Source: CAZUXY01 sp964624235 (lineage in GTDB: Bacteria; Spirochaetota; UBA4802; UBA5368). From it: a stretch of 8,934 bases of DNA. The first letter of the stretch is position 1; each line of letters opens with the position of its first letter. Below the pieces are notes generated by a model. It did no database searches and was not told the origin of the DNA. It worked only from the letters and a program-made list of their open reading frames with translations. The stretch lies in NCBI GenBank assembly GCA_964624235.1, contig CAZUXY010000098.1, positions 1 through 8,934 of the forward strand. Direction: 5' to 3'. This document shows, in pieces, positions 1 to 6,057 of this stretch. The translations under genes and the position numbers were made by a program.

Positions 1-1
1 C

Positions 2-244
2 GGATACGGCGCGGAAGGAAGCTGCCCCTCGAACAACTGGACCTGGATAAACGCAATGTATGATCATTGGGATGGAGGGGATCATTACATTTACCGGGGA
101 AACATGAGTCCCTTGCAGGTCGACGATTATTCCTTCTGCTTCAGGTTCAGTCTGGATAACGGGGCCACCTGGTTCTACGCCGACACCGACGGCGGACAGG
201 AAGACAAGACCTATGATACGATGAAACAGGGCGCCCTTACGGTG
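2..244 (+). repeat. Beta-sandwich module copy 1 (C-terminal half), protein-level repeat
   Basis: It encodes GYG..GSCPSN.WTW followed by CFRFSLDNG.TWFY.DT and GALTV. It matches nt 740-985 in the same order and nearly the same length (243 versus 246 nt). The N-terminal half of this copy lies beyond the left edge. DNA identity is modest, so this is an old domain duplication. Confidence 0.75.
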
Positions 245-997
245 CTGGAAATTGATACGGTGAAACCGGTGCCGGGGAACGGCGGCACCCTGGAATTTAC
301 CGGCATCTCGCGCAACCTCCCTCAGCGGGCCTTTACCCTTGTGTGGACTAAGGGCCTGGACGATACTACGGCCCAGCCGGCGCTGCGGTACCGGGTATTC
401 AGTTCCGCCACGAACAACCTGAATGACGAAGACACCATCGAGACGAACGGGACCGAGATCACCAGCGGTTGGGTTACCGACATCGATACCCTGAGTGTGC
501 TTAATCCTGATCATACCACCGATTACTACTTTAATGTGCTGATAAGGGACGGGAACGACAACCGGAAGGTGTACACGGCGGCAAAAATCTCCGCGCTGGG
601 CTCGGTCAGCCTGTGGGGCCAGACGGTTACTTCGAGTGTTATCACGACGGTGAACGTTGAGACAGGGACCATAGAGGCGCAGGTATGGTATTCCGGTATT
701 GTGCAACCACCGAATACAGGTGCACCACTGGTGCAGCTTGGTTATGGTCCGTCGGGCTCCTGTCCCTCTAACAGTTGGACATGGAAAAACGCGGCGTATA
801 CCGGTTTGAACGGCAATAATCTCATCTATGCTACGACATTAACGGTTTCCCTGGCGGGGACCTATTCTTACTGCTTCAGGTTCAGCCGGGACAACGGGCT
901 CAGCTGGTTTTATGGTGATACTTCCGGCAGCAGTGAAAATGAATCAGATTATTATAATATCAGTTATCAGGGCGTGTTGACGGTGAACCCTGAGTAA
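2..997 (+). CDS. Secreted/surface beta-sandwich and fn3-domain protein, 5' partial
   Basis: Only the C-terminal 331 codons are present. The frame is open to the left edge, and ATG 56 is an internal Met: the 18 codons before it align with the second repeat (GYG..GSCPSN.WTW). There are three modules. The end of a beta-sandwich lies at nt 2-244, an fn3-like domain at about nt 326-580 (LVWTKG, YYFNVLIRDGNDN) and a complete second beta-sandwich at about nt 608-985. The sandwich resembles, from memory, modules found beside lamin-tail domains in secreted bacterial proteins (GYGP.GS.P, FRFS.DNG.SWFY.D). Each copy carries a Cys in GSCP and another in CFRFS, consistent with a disulfide and with export. 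No enzymatic motif is visible and no signal peptide can be seen because the start is missing. Probable role is surface adhesion or carbohydrate/protein binding; this is inference. No clear terminator follows. Confidence 0.8.
   Translation, partial: GYGAEGSCPSNNWTWINAMYDHWDGGDHYIYRGNMSPLQVDDYSFCFRFSLDNGATWFYADTDGGQEDKTYDTMKQGALTVLEIDTVKPVPGNGGTLEFTGISRNLPQRAFTLVWTKGLDDTTAQPALRYRVFSSATNNLNDEDTIETNGTEITSGWVTDIDTLSVLNPDHTTDYYFNVLIRDGNDNRKVYTAAKISALGSVSLWGQTVTSSVITTVNVETGTIEAQVWYSGIVQPPNTGAPLVQLGYGPSGSCPSNSWTWKNAAYTGLNGNNLIYATTLTVSLAGTYSYCFRFSRDNGLSWFYGDTSGSSENESDYYNISYQGVLTVNPE
740..985 (+). repeat. Beta-sandwich module copy 2 (C-terminal half), protein-level repeat
   Basis: It encodes GYGPSGSCPSN.WTW, then CFRFSRDNG.SWFYGDT and GVLTV, parallel to nt 2-244. 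The rest of the domain lies upstream, from the SLWGQ motif at nt 608. Both Cys positions (GSCP and CFRFS) are kept. Confidence 0.75.
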
Positions 998-1375
998 TGC
1001 CGTCTATGACTTTCCCCTCCTGCCCCTGCCTGCCTCATCCGCTTGCAGTTAACATACCCGTTCACCGACACACCACTACTGAATGGGAACGGTTTTCCAG
1101 AAAAGATCCGGGGGTGATATTTCAGAAAGAAATCCGGGCTCGAAAGTACAGCTCGCTTGGGGATACAGGTGTTTGAGGATTATACACGGCAGGGATAACG
1201 CCACGGGAAAGGCACCACTTTCGCCGCGACCGCAGCTCCCCGGTGCTTATTTCAGAAAAATATAAAAATTTGCCGGAATTTGGTTTTTTTATTGCCGATC
1301 AGGGAATTATGTATTTAATTAATATCTAAAATACTTAACAACAATTCACTTACATTAACCGGAGGATTTTTACCG
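998..1375. other. Non-coding interval, 378 bases
   Basis: No convincing gene lies here. The 60-codon frame at 1083-1265 has no ribosome binding site and low-complexity Arg/Gly/Pro content. Three TTYCAGAAA words occur at 1095, 1120 and 1250; the first two continue into a related GA..ATCCGGG tail. From about 1258 to 1360 the DNA becomes strongly AT-rich, which fits the promoter of the following gene. A weak AAATT/AATTT hairpin followed by a T run near 1266-1290 could be a poor terminator. Confidence 0.5.
1292..1332 (+). promoter_or_regulatory. AT-rich candidate promoter region of the 10-TM protein gene
   Basis: The candidate elements are TTGCCG (1292-1297) with TAATTA (1316-1321) 18 bases later, or a better -10-like TAAAAT at 1327-1332 without a good -35. 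The assignment is weak and rests mainly on the AT-rich composition and position. A GGAGG ribosome binding site follows at 1361-1365, ten bases before ATG 1376. Confidence 0.3.
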
Positions 1376-2533
1376 ATGACTAAAGAACCGTTCTCGCCAT
1401 TGCTGTTTCTTTCTTCCCTGGGCGCGGGAGGCATCGCCGTCATTCCGTTCGCTTTTTTGCAATATACCTTTCATACCGGCAAGGGCCTGGTCACCTGGTC
1501 CCACATGGGGCACGGGAGCCTTTCACCGGGCGCGGAGTTGTTCTTTTTCGCACTGGAAGGCGTCATGATACTTTTCTCCCTTGCCCATTTCGCGCTGACG
1601 TTCCTGCTTTTCCGCGACCTGTACTCATGGCTCAGGACCGACGAGTACCACAGGGTGCTGAATGATCCCCTGGCGAACGCCGCTCTCATTACTCCCTTTA
1701 TTTCGGTAACCATGAGTATGAACGTGTTCATTGGGCCCATAAGGTTCTTTGTTCCTTTTTTACAGGAAAACTTTCAGTCCCTCATGCTTCCCGCGACCGT
1801 GGTGTGGGGCGCGATATGGATGTTTCTCATGTTCACGGAGATAAACCTGCTCACCATATCCTTCAAGAAAAGCTTTGATGTAGGGAAAATCAGTTTCGGC
1901 TGGCTTCTGCACCCCTTCGCACTGGGAATGGTGACCGTAACCGGCACCGGAATTGCCGCCATGGCCAAGGACCCGTCCATTGCCCATACTGCGGCCTTCT
2001 TCTCACTGGTATCGGGCACCATGGGGGTGTTTCTTCTGGTGGTGAAACTCATCTCAATATTTAAAAGCCACTTCGCCATGGATGGACTTCCCGATCGGCA
2101 GTTTCTTCCCAGTTTTCTGATTGTAGTCCCCAATATCACCCTGTTCGCCATCTCGGCCTTCCGTTTCGGCCATTATCTGGAGCACCAGTTCGGGGCCCAT
2201 TTGGGGATTTTCTTCATGGCAGTGATCGGCATTTCATTCGCTTTCGAAACCTGGTACCTCATGTTCGGCTTTTCGCTGTTGAGGGACTATTTTAAGAAGT
2301 ATTTTTTCAGCGGCGAGTATTTCGTCAGCCAGTGGGGCTTTGTCTGCCCGCTGGTGGCCTATGCGGTACTGGGGAGTTTTCTGTATAATGTCTTCATCGC
2401 GAGCCCTGTGGTGTATGCAACGGTGCTGCTGTTCACCGTGCTGTCCGTCGCTGTTTTTGTGATAGTGTTTACACGGCAGCACAGGGCGGTCCGACGGTCC
2501 GCAACTGAGGAGATGGGACTGGAGCCGGTTTAA
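1376..2533 (+). CDS. Ten-helix integral membrane protein, TehA/SLAC1 (TDT)-like
   Basis: This 385-residue protein is almost wholly hydrophobic. Likely membrane segments lie near residues 8-30, 52-80, 100-128, 137-162, 174-197, 203-229, 243-266, 272-300, 318-342 and 344-366, with a basic C-terminal tail (RQHRAVRR). Ten helices, the opening SLGAGGIAV motif and the SQWGFVCPLVAYA motif in helix 9 resemble the TDT/SLAC1 family (TehA, Mae1), whose members pass anions or C4-dicarboxylates. The match is by eye and moderate. A closer relative may be the TDT-like group annotated as TsoY family (seleno)proteins; that is from memory and unverified. Here no in-frame UGA occurs; the single Cys, C324, is in helix 9. 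The start is well supported by GGAGG at 1361-1365. It appears monocistronic, with non-coding DNA on both sides, so context does not reveal a substrate. Confidence 0.8.
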   Translation: MTKEPFSPLLFLSSLGAGGIAVIPFAFLQYTFHTGKGLVTWSHMGHGSLSPGAELFFFALEGVMILFSLAHFALTFLLFRDLYSWLRTDEYHRVLNDPLANAALITPFISVTMSMNVFIGPIRFFVPFLQENFQSLMLPATVVWGAIWMFLMFTEINLLTISFKKSFDVGKISFGWLLHPFALGMVTVTGTGIAAMAKDPSIAHTAAFFSLVSGTMGVFLLVVKLISIFKSHFAMDGLPDRQFLPSFLIVVPNITLFAISAFRFGHYLEHQFGAHLGIFFMAVIGISFAFETWYLMFGFSLLRDYFKKYFFSGEYFVSQWGFVCPLVAYAVLGSFLYNVFIASPVVYATVLLFTVLSVAVFVIVFTRQHRAVRRSATEEMGLEPV

Positions 2534-2910
2534 AAAACCATACCCGATCGCACGATGTCCCCGGCCTGCGTGCTTGTCTTTCTTTCGGATAAGCGCGAGA
2601 CGGCAAGCGCAAGGCACCCGGGTTCAAAATAAAGATACGGGAGGAAGAACCGCTTTCCCGATCTTAATACGGGATTTGTAATAACAGTGGCGCGCTGTAT
2701 GGGTTTTTGTGTCGGTCAAGGGATTTGCACTCAATCATCGAATCTGATGATGAACTGCACTCCGGCAGCAGTACCATGTAAGATGCGGGCTTTTTAAACA
2801 GGGATTGCATCGCCCCCTTCTGCAATCGGCGCAAAAAAAGCTTTACCGTATCAGACCGGCGTCCCATGGTGAACACTGCGGCATAAAGAAGGGCGTATCG
2901 GTAAGGCATC
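2534..2910. other. Non-coding interval, 377 bases, with short repeats
   Basis: No supported gene. Visible structure: a GGTTT/AAACC hairpin over the preceding stop codon (2527-2539) without a T run; ATACGGGA repeated at 2635-2642 and 2667-2674, 32 bases apart; a TCCCG/CGGGA inverted pair (2656-2660, 2670-2674); and an ATCATC/GATGAT hairpin (2734-2739, 2746-2751) lying between two TGCACTC words (2726-2732 and 2756-2762). It may hold the tgt promoter and leader, but no clear -35/-10 pair or known riboswitch was recognised. Confidence 0.45.
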
Positions 2911-4050
2911 ATGGAATTCATCATCACCCACAGCGACACGGGTTCTTCGGCCCGATGCGGTGAAATACGGACCACCAGAGGGGTCATCAATACCCCCGTG
3001 TACATGCCCGTCGCCACCCGTGGTACGATAAGGGCCCTCACCCTGAGGGACATCGAGGAGATCGGTTTCCGGATCATCCTTTCCAATACCTATCATCTTT
3101 ATATACGTCCCGGCACGGAACTCATCCGTCAGGCGGGGGGACTGCATGCGTTCATGAATTACCATCGCCCCATCCTTACCGACTCGGGAGGATACCAGGT
3201 GTTTTCCCTCTCGGACCTGTGCCGCGTTTTCGAACACGGCGTGGAGTTCCGCTCGCACCTCGACGGTTCTCCTCACCTTTTCACGCCCGAAAAGGTGCTG
3301 GACATCCAGAAGGACCTGGGGTCCGACATCATGATGGTGCTCGACCACTGCACCGACTACCCCTGTACCGAAAAGGAAGCGGAAGAGGCCGTGCAGAGGA
3401 CGGTACGCTGGGCGGTGGATTCGGTCCGCTACTGGAGGGAACGGTTCGATCCGGGAACCCAGTCCCTGTTCGCCATTGTGCAGGGGAGCGTGTACGGGAA
3501 CCTGAGGGTTCGCTGCGCGGAGGAACTGGCGGCCATGGATTTCCCCGGTTATGCGATAGGCGGGTTGTCGGTGGGGGAGCCCAAGGACCTTTACCGCGAG
3601 ATGACAAGGGTAACGGCCGGGAAACTCCCTGCCGGGAAACCGCGGTACATGATGGGAGTGGGCAGTCCCCTGGAGATGCTGGATGCCGTGAGTTGCGGCG
3701 TGGACATGTTCGACTGCGTAATGCCCACAAGGATCGCGCGAAACGGCACCCTCTACACGTCTGAGGGCCGCGTCAACATCAAGTCCTCCCGCTACGCCGA
3801 TGATTTTTCCCCTCTGGACCCGGCATGCATATGCCCCGTCTGCAAAACCTATACCCGTGCTTATCTGCGCCACCTTTTTAAAATGGGCGAGATCTCCGCG
3901 CTCATCTACAACACCTATCACAATCTTTTTTTCATGAAGGGATTCATGGATGAGGTGAGGGAGTCAATAGCCGAAGACCGGTTCACGGAAACCCGCCGCA
4001 GGTGGGCGGGAATTTACGTGGAAGCGGGAGAGCCTGAACCTGACCGGTGA
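2911..4050 (+). CDS. tgt: Queuine/preQ1 tRNA-guanine transglycosylase
   Basis: The enzyme exchanges guanine-34 for preQ1 in the anticodon of tRNAs with GUN anticodons (Asp, Asn, His, Tyr), the base-insertion step of queuosine synthesis in the cytoplasm. The 379-residue length is normal. Key residues are present: D91 in TDSGG (general base), D145 and C147 in LDHC, Q191-G192, the GGLSVGE loop at 217-223 and D268 in MFDCVMPTR (nucleophile by homology). The zinc site is C307, C309, C312 and H337 (CxCx2Cx25H). C147 and V221 match the bacterial preQ1-type pocket. An in-frame TAA at 2902-2904 makes ATG 2911 the earliest ATG; the ribosome binding site is weak (AAGG, four bases away). It stands alone, without queC/D/E/F or queA in view, so preQ1 supply is encoded elsewhere. 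No defects are visible. Confidence 0.97.
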   Translation: MEFIITHSDTGSSARCGEIRTTRGVINTPVYMPVATRGTIRALTLRDIEEIGFRIILSNTYHLYIRPGTELIRQAGGLHAFMNYHRPILTDSGGYQVFSLSDLCRVFEHGVEFRSHLDGSPHLFTPEKVLDIQKDLGSDIMMVLDHCTDYPCTEKEAEEAVQRTVRWAVDSVRYWRERFDPGTQSLFAIVQGSVYGNLRVRCAEELAAMDFPGYAIGGLSVGEPKDLYREMTRVTAGKLPAGKPRYMMGVGSPLEMLDAVSCGVDMFDCVMPTRIARNGTLYTSEGRVNIKSSRYADDFSPLDPACICPVCKTYTRAYLRHLFKMGEISALIYNTYHNLFFMKGFMDEVRESIAEDRFTETRRRWAGIYVEAGEPEPDR

Positions 4051-4081
4051 CAAAGATTTTGTTAATTATCCATATTTTATA

Positions 4082-4110
4082 TTGACATGGAGTATCAAAT
4101 ACACTAGCAT
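4082..4110 (+). promoter_or_regulatory. Sigma70-type promoter of the STAS-LysM unit
   Basis: A perfect -35 TTGACA (4082-4087) is followed by a 17-base spacer and -10 TAGCAT (4105-4110, 4 of 6 to consensus). Transcription would start near 4117, about 40 bases before the STAS start codon. The surroundings are AT-rich. Confidence 0.7.
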
Positions 4111-4159
4111 GATTGGACGCTCGGGCGCCTTTGTTATTACCAGCGAGGAGTATGCGTGA

Positions 4160-4498
4160 ATGGACATCACTAAAAGAACCAGGGATGAGGTTGTCATCCT
4201 CGACATCGCCGGTGAGATCGACCTCTATAACGCCCCCGAGATAAAGGATATAATCAACAAGCTTATCGAAGAAAAAAAATACAGCGTGATTATCAATTTA
4301 GAGAAGGTCTCCTATATCGACTCTTCAGGTATAGGAGCGCTCATATCGAGCCTTTCGAATTTAAAAAAGTATCAGGGGGGGTTAAAGATAATCAACGTTT
4401 TCGCGTCGGTACGTAAGGTTTTCGAACTGACCAAGCTGACCTCCTTCTTTGAGATATACGATTCCGAAGAAGACGCTCTCGATTCGTTCAACAGATAG
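4160..4498 (+). CDS. STAS-domain anti-sigma factor antagonist (SpoIIAA/RsbV-like)
   Basis: This 112-residue protein is a single STAS domain of normal family length. Family features are seen: GEIDLYNAPEI near residues 18-28, the phosphorylation loop YIDSSGIGAL at 52-61, and GGLKIINV at 73-80. By analogy with RsbV S56 in DST and SpoIIAA S58 in DSS, S55 is the likely phosphorylation site. Unphosphorylated relatives bind an anti-sigma serine kinase and free a sigma factor; others act in different partner-switching circuits. No kinase, PP2C phosphatase or sigma factor gene is nearby, so the partner is unknown. GAGGAG at 4145-4150 lies nine bases before ATG 4160. A gap of 93 bases with a hairpin separates it from the LysM gene, which is probably co-transcribed. 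Confidence 0.92.
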   Translation: MDITKRTRDEVVILDIAGEIDLYNAPEIKDIINKLIEEKKYSVIINLEKVSYIDSSGIGALISSLSNLKKYQGGLKIINVFASVRKVFELTKLTSFFEIYDSEEDALDSFNR

Positions 4499-4502
4499 AA
4501 AA

Positions 4503-4519
4503 ACCGGTTCGGTGCCGGT
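4503..4519 (+). other. Short hairpin between the STAS and LysM genes
   Basis: ACCGG (4503-4507) pairs with CCGGT (4515-4519) around a 7-base loop, starting five bases after the STAS stop codon. No T run follows, so it is unlikely to be an intrinsic terminator. It could protect the upstream mRNA end or attenuate read-through. Confidence 0.4.
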
Positions 4520-4582
4520 CTCAGTCTCATGTCGTATCAGCCATTAGCGGAAACACAATTAAGAAATCAAGCGGCAAAAAGC

Positions 4583-4586
4583 GAGG
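4583..4586 (+). promoter_or_regulatory. Ribosome binding site deciding the LysM gene start
   Basis: GAGG lies five bases before ATG 4592. The in-frame ATG at 4529 has no such site, and starting there would place 21 hydrophilic residues before the signal peptide, so 4592 is preferred. Confidence 0.65.
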
Positions 4587-4591
4587 TGTTT

Positions 4592-5815
4592 ATGGAAAAT
4601 CGTTCAGCGGTATTATGTCGAATCATTGCGCTTATATTCGCGGCGTCACTGTCCATGGGCGCGCTGTGCGGGAGTCCCGTACCCAGCAAAGAAATGTCGC
4701 TGGCCCGCCTTGAAATAAGCAGGGCGCTGTCGGTGAAAGCCGATAAATACGCGCCCGCCGAGCTTGAGGCGGCGAAAAACGCCCTGCTGGAATCCCATAC
4801 ACTGGTAAAAGACGACAGCCTCGACAAGGCCAAAGAAAGCGCGCTCCTGGCGCACAAGAAGGCCACGGAGGCCTATGATAAGTCCATTCCCCTGCTGGCG
4901 AAAGACACCATGGAAATAGCCGAGAAGAGTATCAATGACGCCGATGAGGTAAACGCCCCGGTGCTGGCCAAGGACGATTACACGCAGGCCAAGGGGTATT
5001 TTAAAACGGCCGGTGAAATGTTCGAGAGTAAGAAATTTTACGAATCATATACCAGTGCGCTTGAGGCTGACAAGTACGCCAAAAACGCGAGAAACACCGC
5101 CCTGGGTAAAAAAAGCATTCTGAAAGACGCCATTGACGAGGTGAAAATAACCATAGATGAGGCGAAAAAATATAACGCCGCCGAATTTGCGCCGGACAAA
5201 ATCAAAACCGCCGAGGAAAATCTGGCACTGGCTACGGACGCTTTGGGGAAGGACCAGTTGAAAAAGGGATTCACGGCGGTCGAAGCGGCAAAGCTCAACG
5301 CCGACGAGGCGTACCTCACATCGCTTAAAAAAAGCTCTGAGGAGGGTATCGCCGCCGCTGAACTGCTGGTCGAGAAGGCCGGCAAATCCGAAGGGGCATT
5401 GATCGCCAGGGAAGAAATGGACGGAGCGAAGGAAGCGCTGGCGGGAGCAAAGGGGTATCAGGCGGACTCGAAATACAAGGAGTCCCTGACTTCATCGGGC
5501 GAGGCGAAACGGCTTGCGTCGATCGTGCTTGCCGCTAAGAAATCCCCCGCCGGTGTAAAGGGACGGGATGACGCAGCCGTGGTTACCGACCGTAAAAAAG
5601 AGCCGACCGGGACCGCTGAGGGGACCGTGGAGTATAAAATATACAGGGTAAAGTACAATCCCGAGAATCGCGACTGTTTGTGGAAGATCGCCGGAAGATA
5701 TTATAAGAACCCCCGGTTATGGAACCGGATTTATGAAGCCAACCGGGATAAGATTAAAAATCCTCATCTCATATACCCCGGGATGGACCTCAGGATTCCG
5801 ATAGGAAAGAAGTAA
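4592..5815 (+). CDS. Exported LysM-domain protein with four helical repeats
   Basis: From ATG 4592 the protein is 407 residues. A signal sequence covers about residues 1-28 (MENRSAVLCRIIALIFAASL, then SMGALCGS). C26 sits in MGALC, a poor lipobox because of Leu at -1, so lipidation is uncertain. Next come four Ala/Lys/Glu-rich helical units of about 70 residues (about 36-103, 104-172, 173-246 and 247-317). They follow a common pattern, with acidic/basic heptad-like helices, YAP/APV/FAP or similar turns, and AK..L..A then K.Y..AL..A. They resemble DUF4398-type repeats. A linker rich in charged residues (318-350) leads to one LysM domain at 351-403 (NRDCLWKIAGRYYKNP, IYEANRDKIKNP, LIYPGM). LysM binds peptidoglycan glycan, so this is probably a periplasmic, wall-bound scaffold or spacer; its exact role is unknown. 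A strong terminator follows. Confidence 0.88.
   Translation: MENRSAVLCRIIALIFAASLSMGALCGSPVPSKEMSLARLEISRALSVKADKYAPAELEAAKNALLESHTLVKDDSLDKAKESALLAHKKATEAYDKSIPLLAKDTMEIAEKSINDADEVNAPVLAKDDYTQAKGYFKTAGEMFESKKFYESYTSALEADKYAKNARNTALGKKSILKDAIDEVKITIDEAKKYNAAEFAPDKIKTAEENLALATDALGKDQLKKGFTAVEAAKLNADEAYLTSLKKSSEEGIAAAELLVEKAGKSEGALIAREEMDGAKEALAGAKGYQADSKYKESLTSSGEAKRLASIVLAAKKSPAGVKGRDDAAVVTDRKKEPTGTAEGTVEYKIYRVKYNPENRDCLWKIAGRYYKNPRLWNRIYEANRDKIKNPHLIYPGMDLRIPIGKK
4697..5542 (+). repeat. Four tandem protein repeats of about 70 residues
   Basis: The units are approximately nt 4697-4900, 4901-5107, 5108-5329 and 5330-5542. Each starts with a helix rich in I/A/E/K, has a turn motif (KYAPAELEAAK, VLAKDDYTQAK, EFAPDKIKTAE, LIAREEMDGAK) and ends in a helix with A..A..A spacing. 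Similarity is at the protein-pattern level only. Confidence 0.65.
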
Positions 5816-5829
5816 TAGTATGCGCCTTG

Positions 5830-5861
5830 AAAATCCCCCGCCGCCGCGGGGGATTTTTTTT
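5830..5861 (+). terminator. Strong intrinsic terminator after the LysM gene
   Basis: A perfect 12-bp stem (5830-5841 with 5846-5857) with a CGCC loop is followed by T up to 5861, eight T in a row from 5854. The A run on the left side pairs with the T run, so the hairpin could work in both directions. It begins 14 bases after the stop codon. Confidence 0.95.
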
Positions 5862-5883
5862 ATGCATGCCCGCATGTAACAAA

Positions 5884-5912
5884 TTGACAACCGGCGCGCC
5901 TCATAGCATAAC
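5884..5912 (+). promoter_or_regulatory. Sigma70-type promoter of the moxR-bat operon
   Basis: A perfect -35 TTGACA (5884-5889) is followed by 17 bases and CATAAC (5907-5912, 4 of 6). It lies just after the terminator and would give a leader of about 140 bases. A weaker second candidate is TTTCGG (5937-5942) with TATACA (5961-5966). The leader contains a CCGGT/ACCGG pair (6005-6009, 6022-6026) of unknown meaning. Confidence 0.6.
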
Positions 5913-6047
5913 AACATCCTGGTTTCCCCAGATCAGTTTCGGGTGGGAGTTCAATTAAATTATACATTCGGCCGTTCGTGCCGGGCGCTTTGAAAGGGGC
6001 ACCGCCGGTTGTTCAGATACTACCGGGTGAAAGCATATCCGCATGCA

Positions 6048-6055
6048 GGGAGGAG
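6048..6055 (+). promoter_or_regulatory. Ribosome binding site deciding the MoxR start
   Basis: GGGAGGAG precedes ATG 6058, with GGAGG (6049-6053) four bases before it. The in-frame ATG at 6043 would place this strong site inside the coding region and has only a weak GGTGA upstream, so 6058 is preferred. The difference is five residues. Confidence 0.6.
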
Positions 6056-6057
6056 CG

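Noticed and set aside
1150..1250. Cobalamin or c-di-GMP riboswitch suggested by the ACGCCACGGGAAAGGCACC stretch
   Set aside because: Only short words match; the conserved cores and paired stems of either class are not present.
1083..1265. 60-codon + strand reading frame
   Set aside because: No ribosome binding site, no recognisable domain, Arg/Gly/Pro-rich composition, and it lies in an otherwise non-coding interval.
2590..2640. tRNA-like GGGTTCAAA word
   Set aside because: The flanking bases do not form a T-arm stem and no acceptor or anticodon arm can be built around it.
2690..2800. Small Cys-containing frame beginning GTG GCG CGC in the tgt upstream region
   Set aside because: About 36 codons with five Cys, but no ribosome binding site and no family resemblance; probably chance.
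2800..2910. preQ1 riboswitch before tgt
   Set aside because: The compact preQ1-I pattern (C-rich loop and A-rich tail near the ribosome binding site) is not seen. A covariance-model search would settle it.
2851..3921. 356-codon reading frame antisense to tgt
   Set aside because: It is a shadow of a GC-rich gene: tgt on the other strand has full catalytic and zinc motifs, and the antisense product is His/Gly/Arg-rich without a domain.
4529..4591. 21-residue N-terminal extension of the LysM protein
   Set aside because: ATG 4529 lacks a ribosome binding site and the extension would precede a typical signal sequence; ATG 4592 has GAGG at good spacing.
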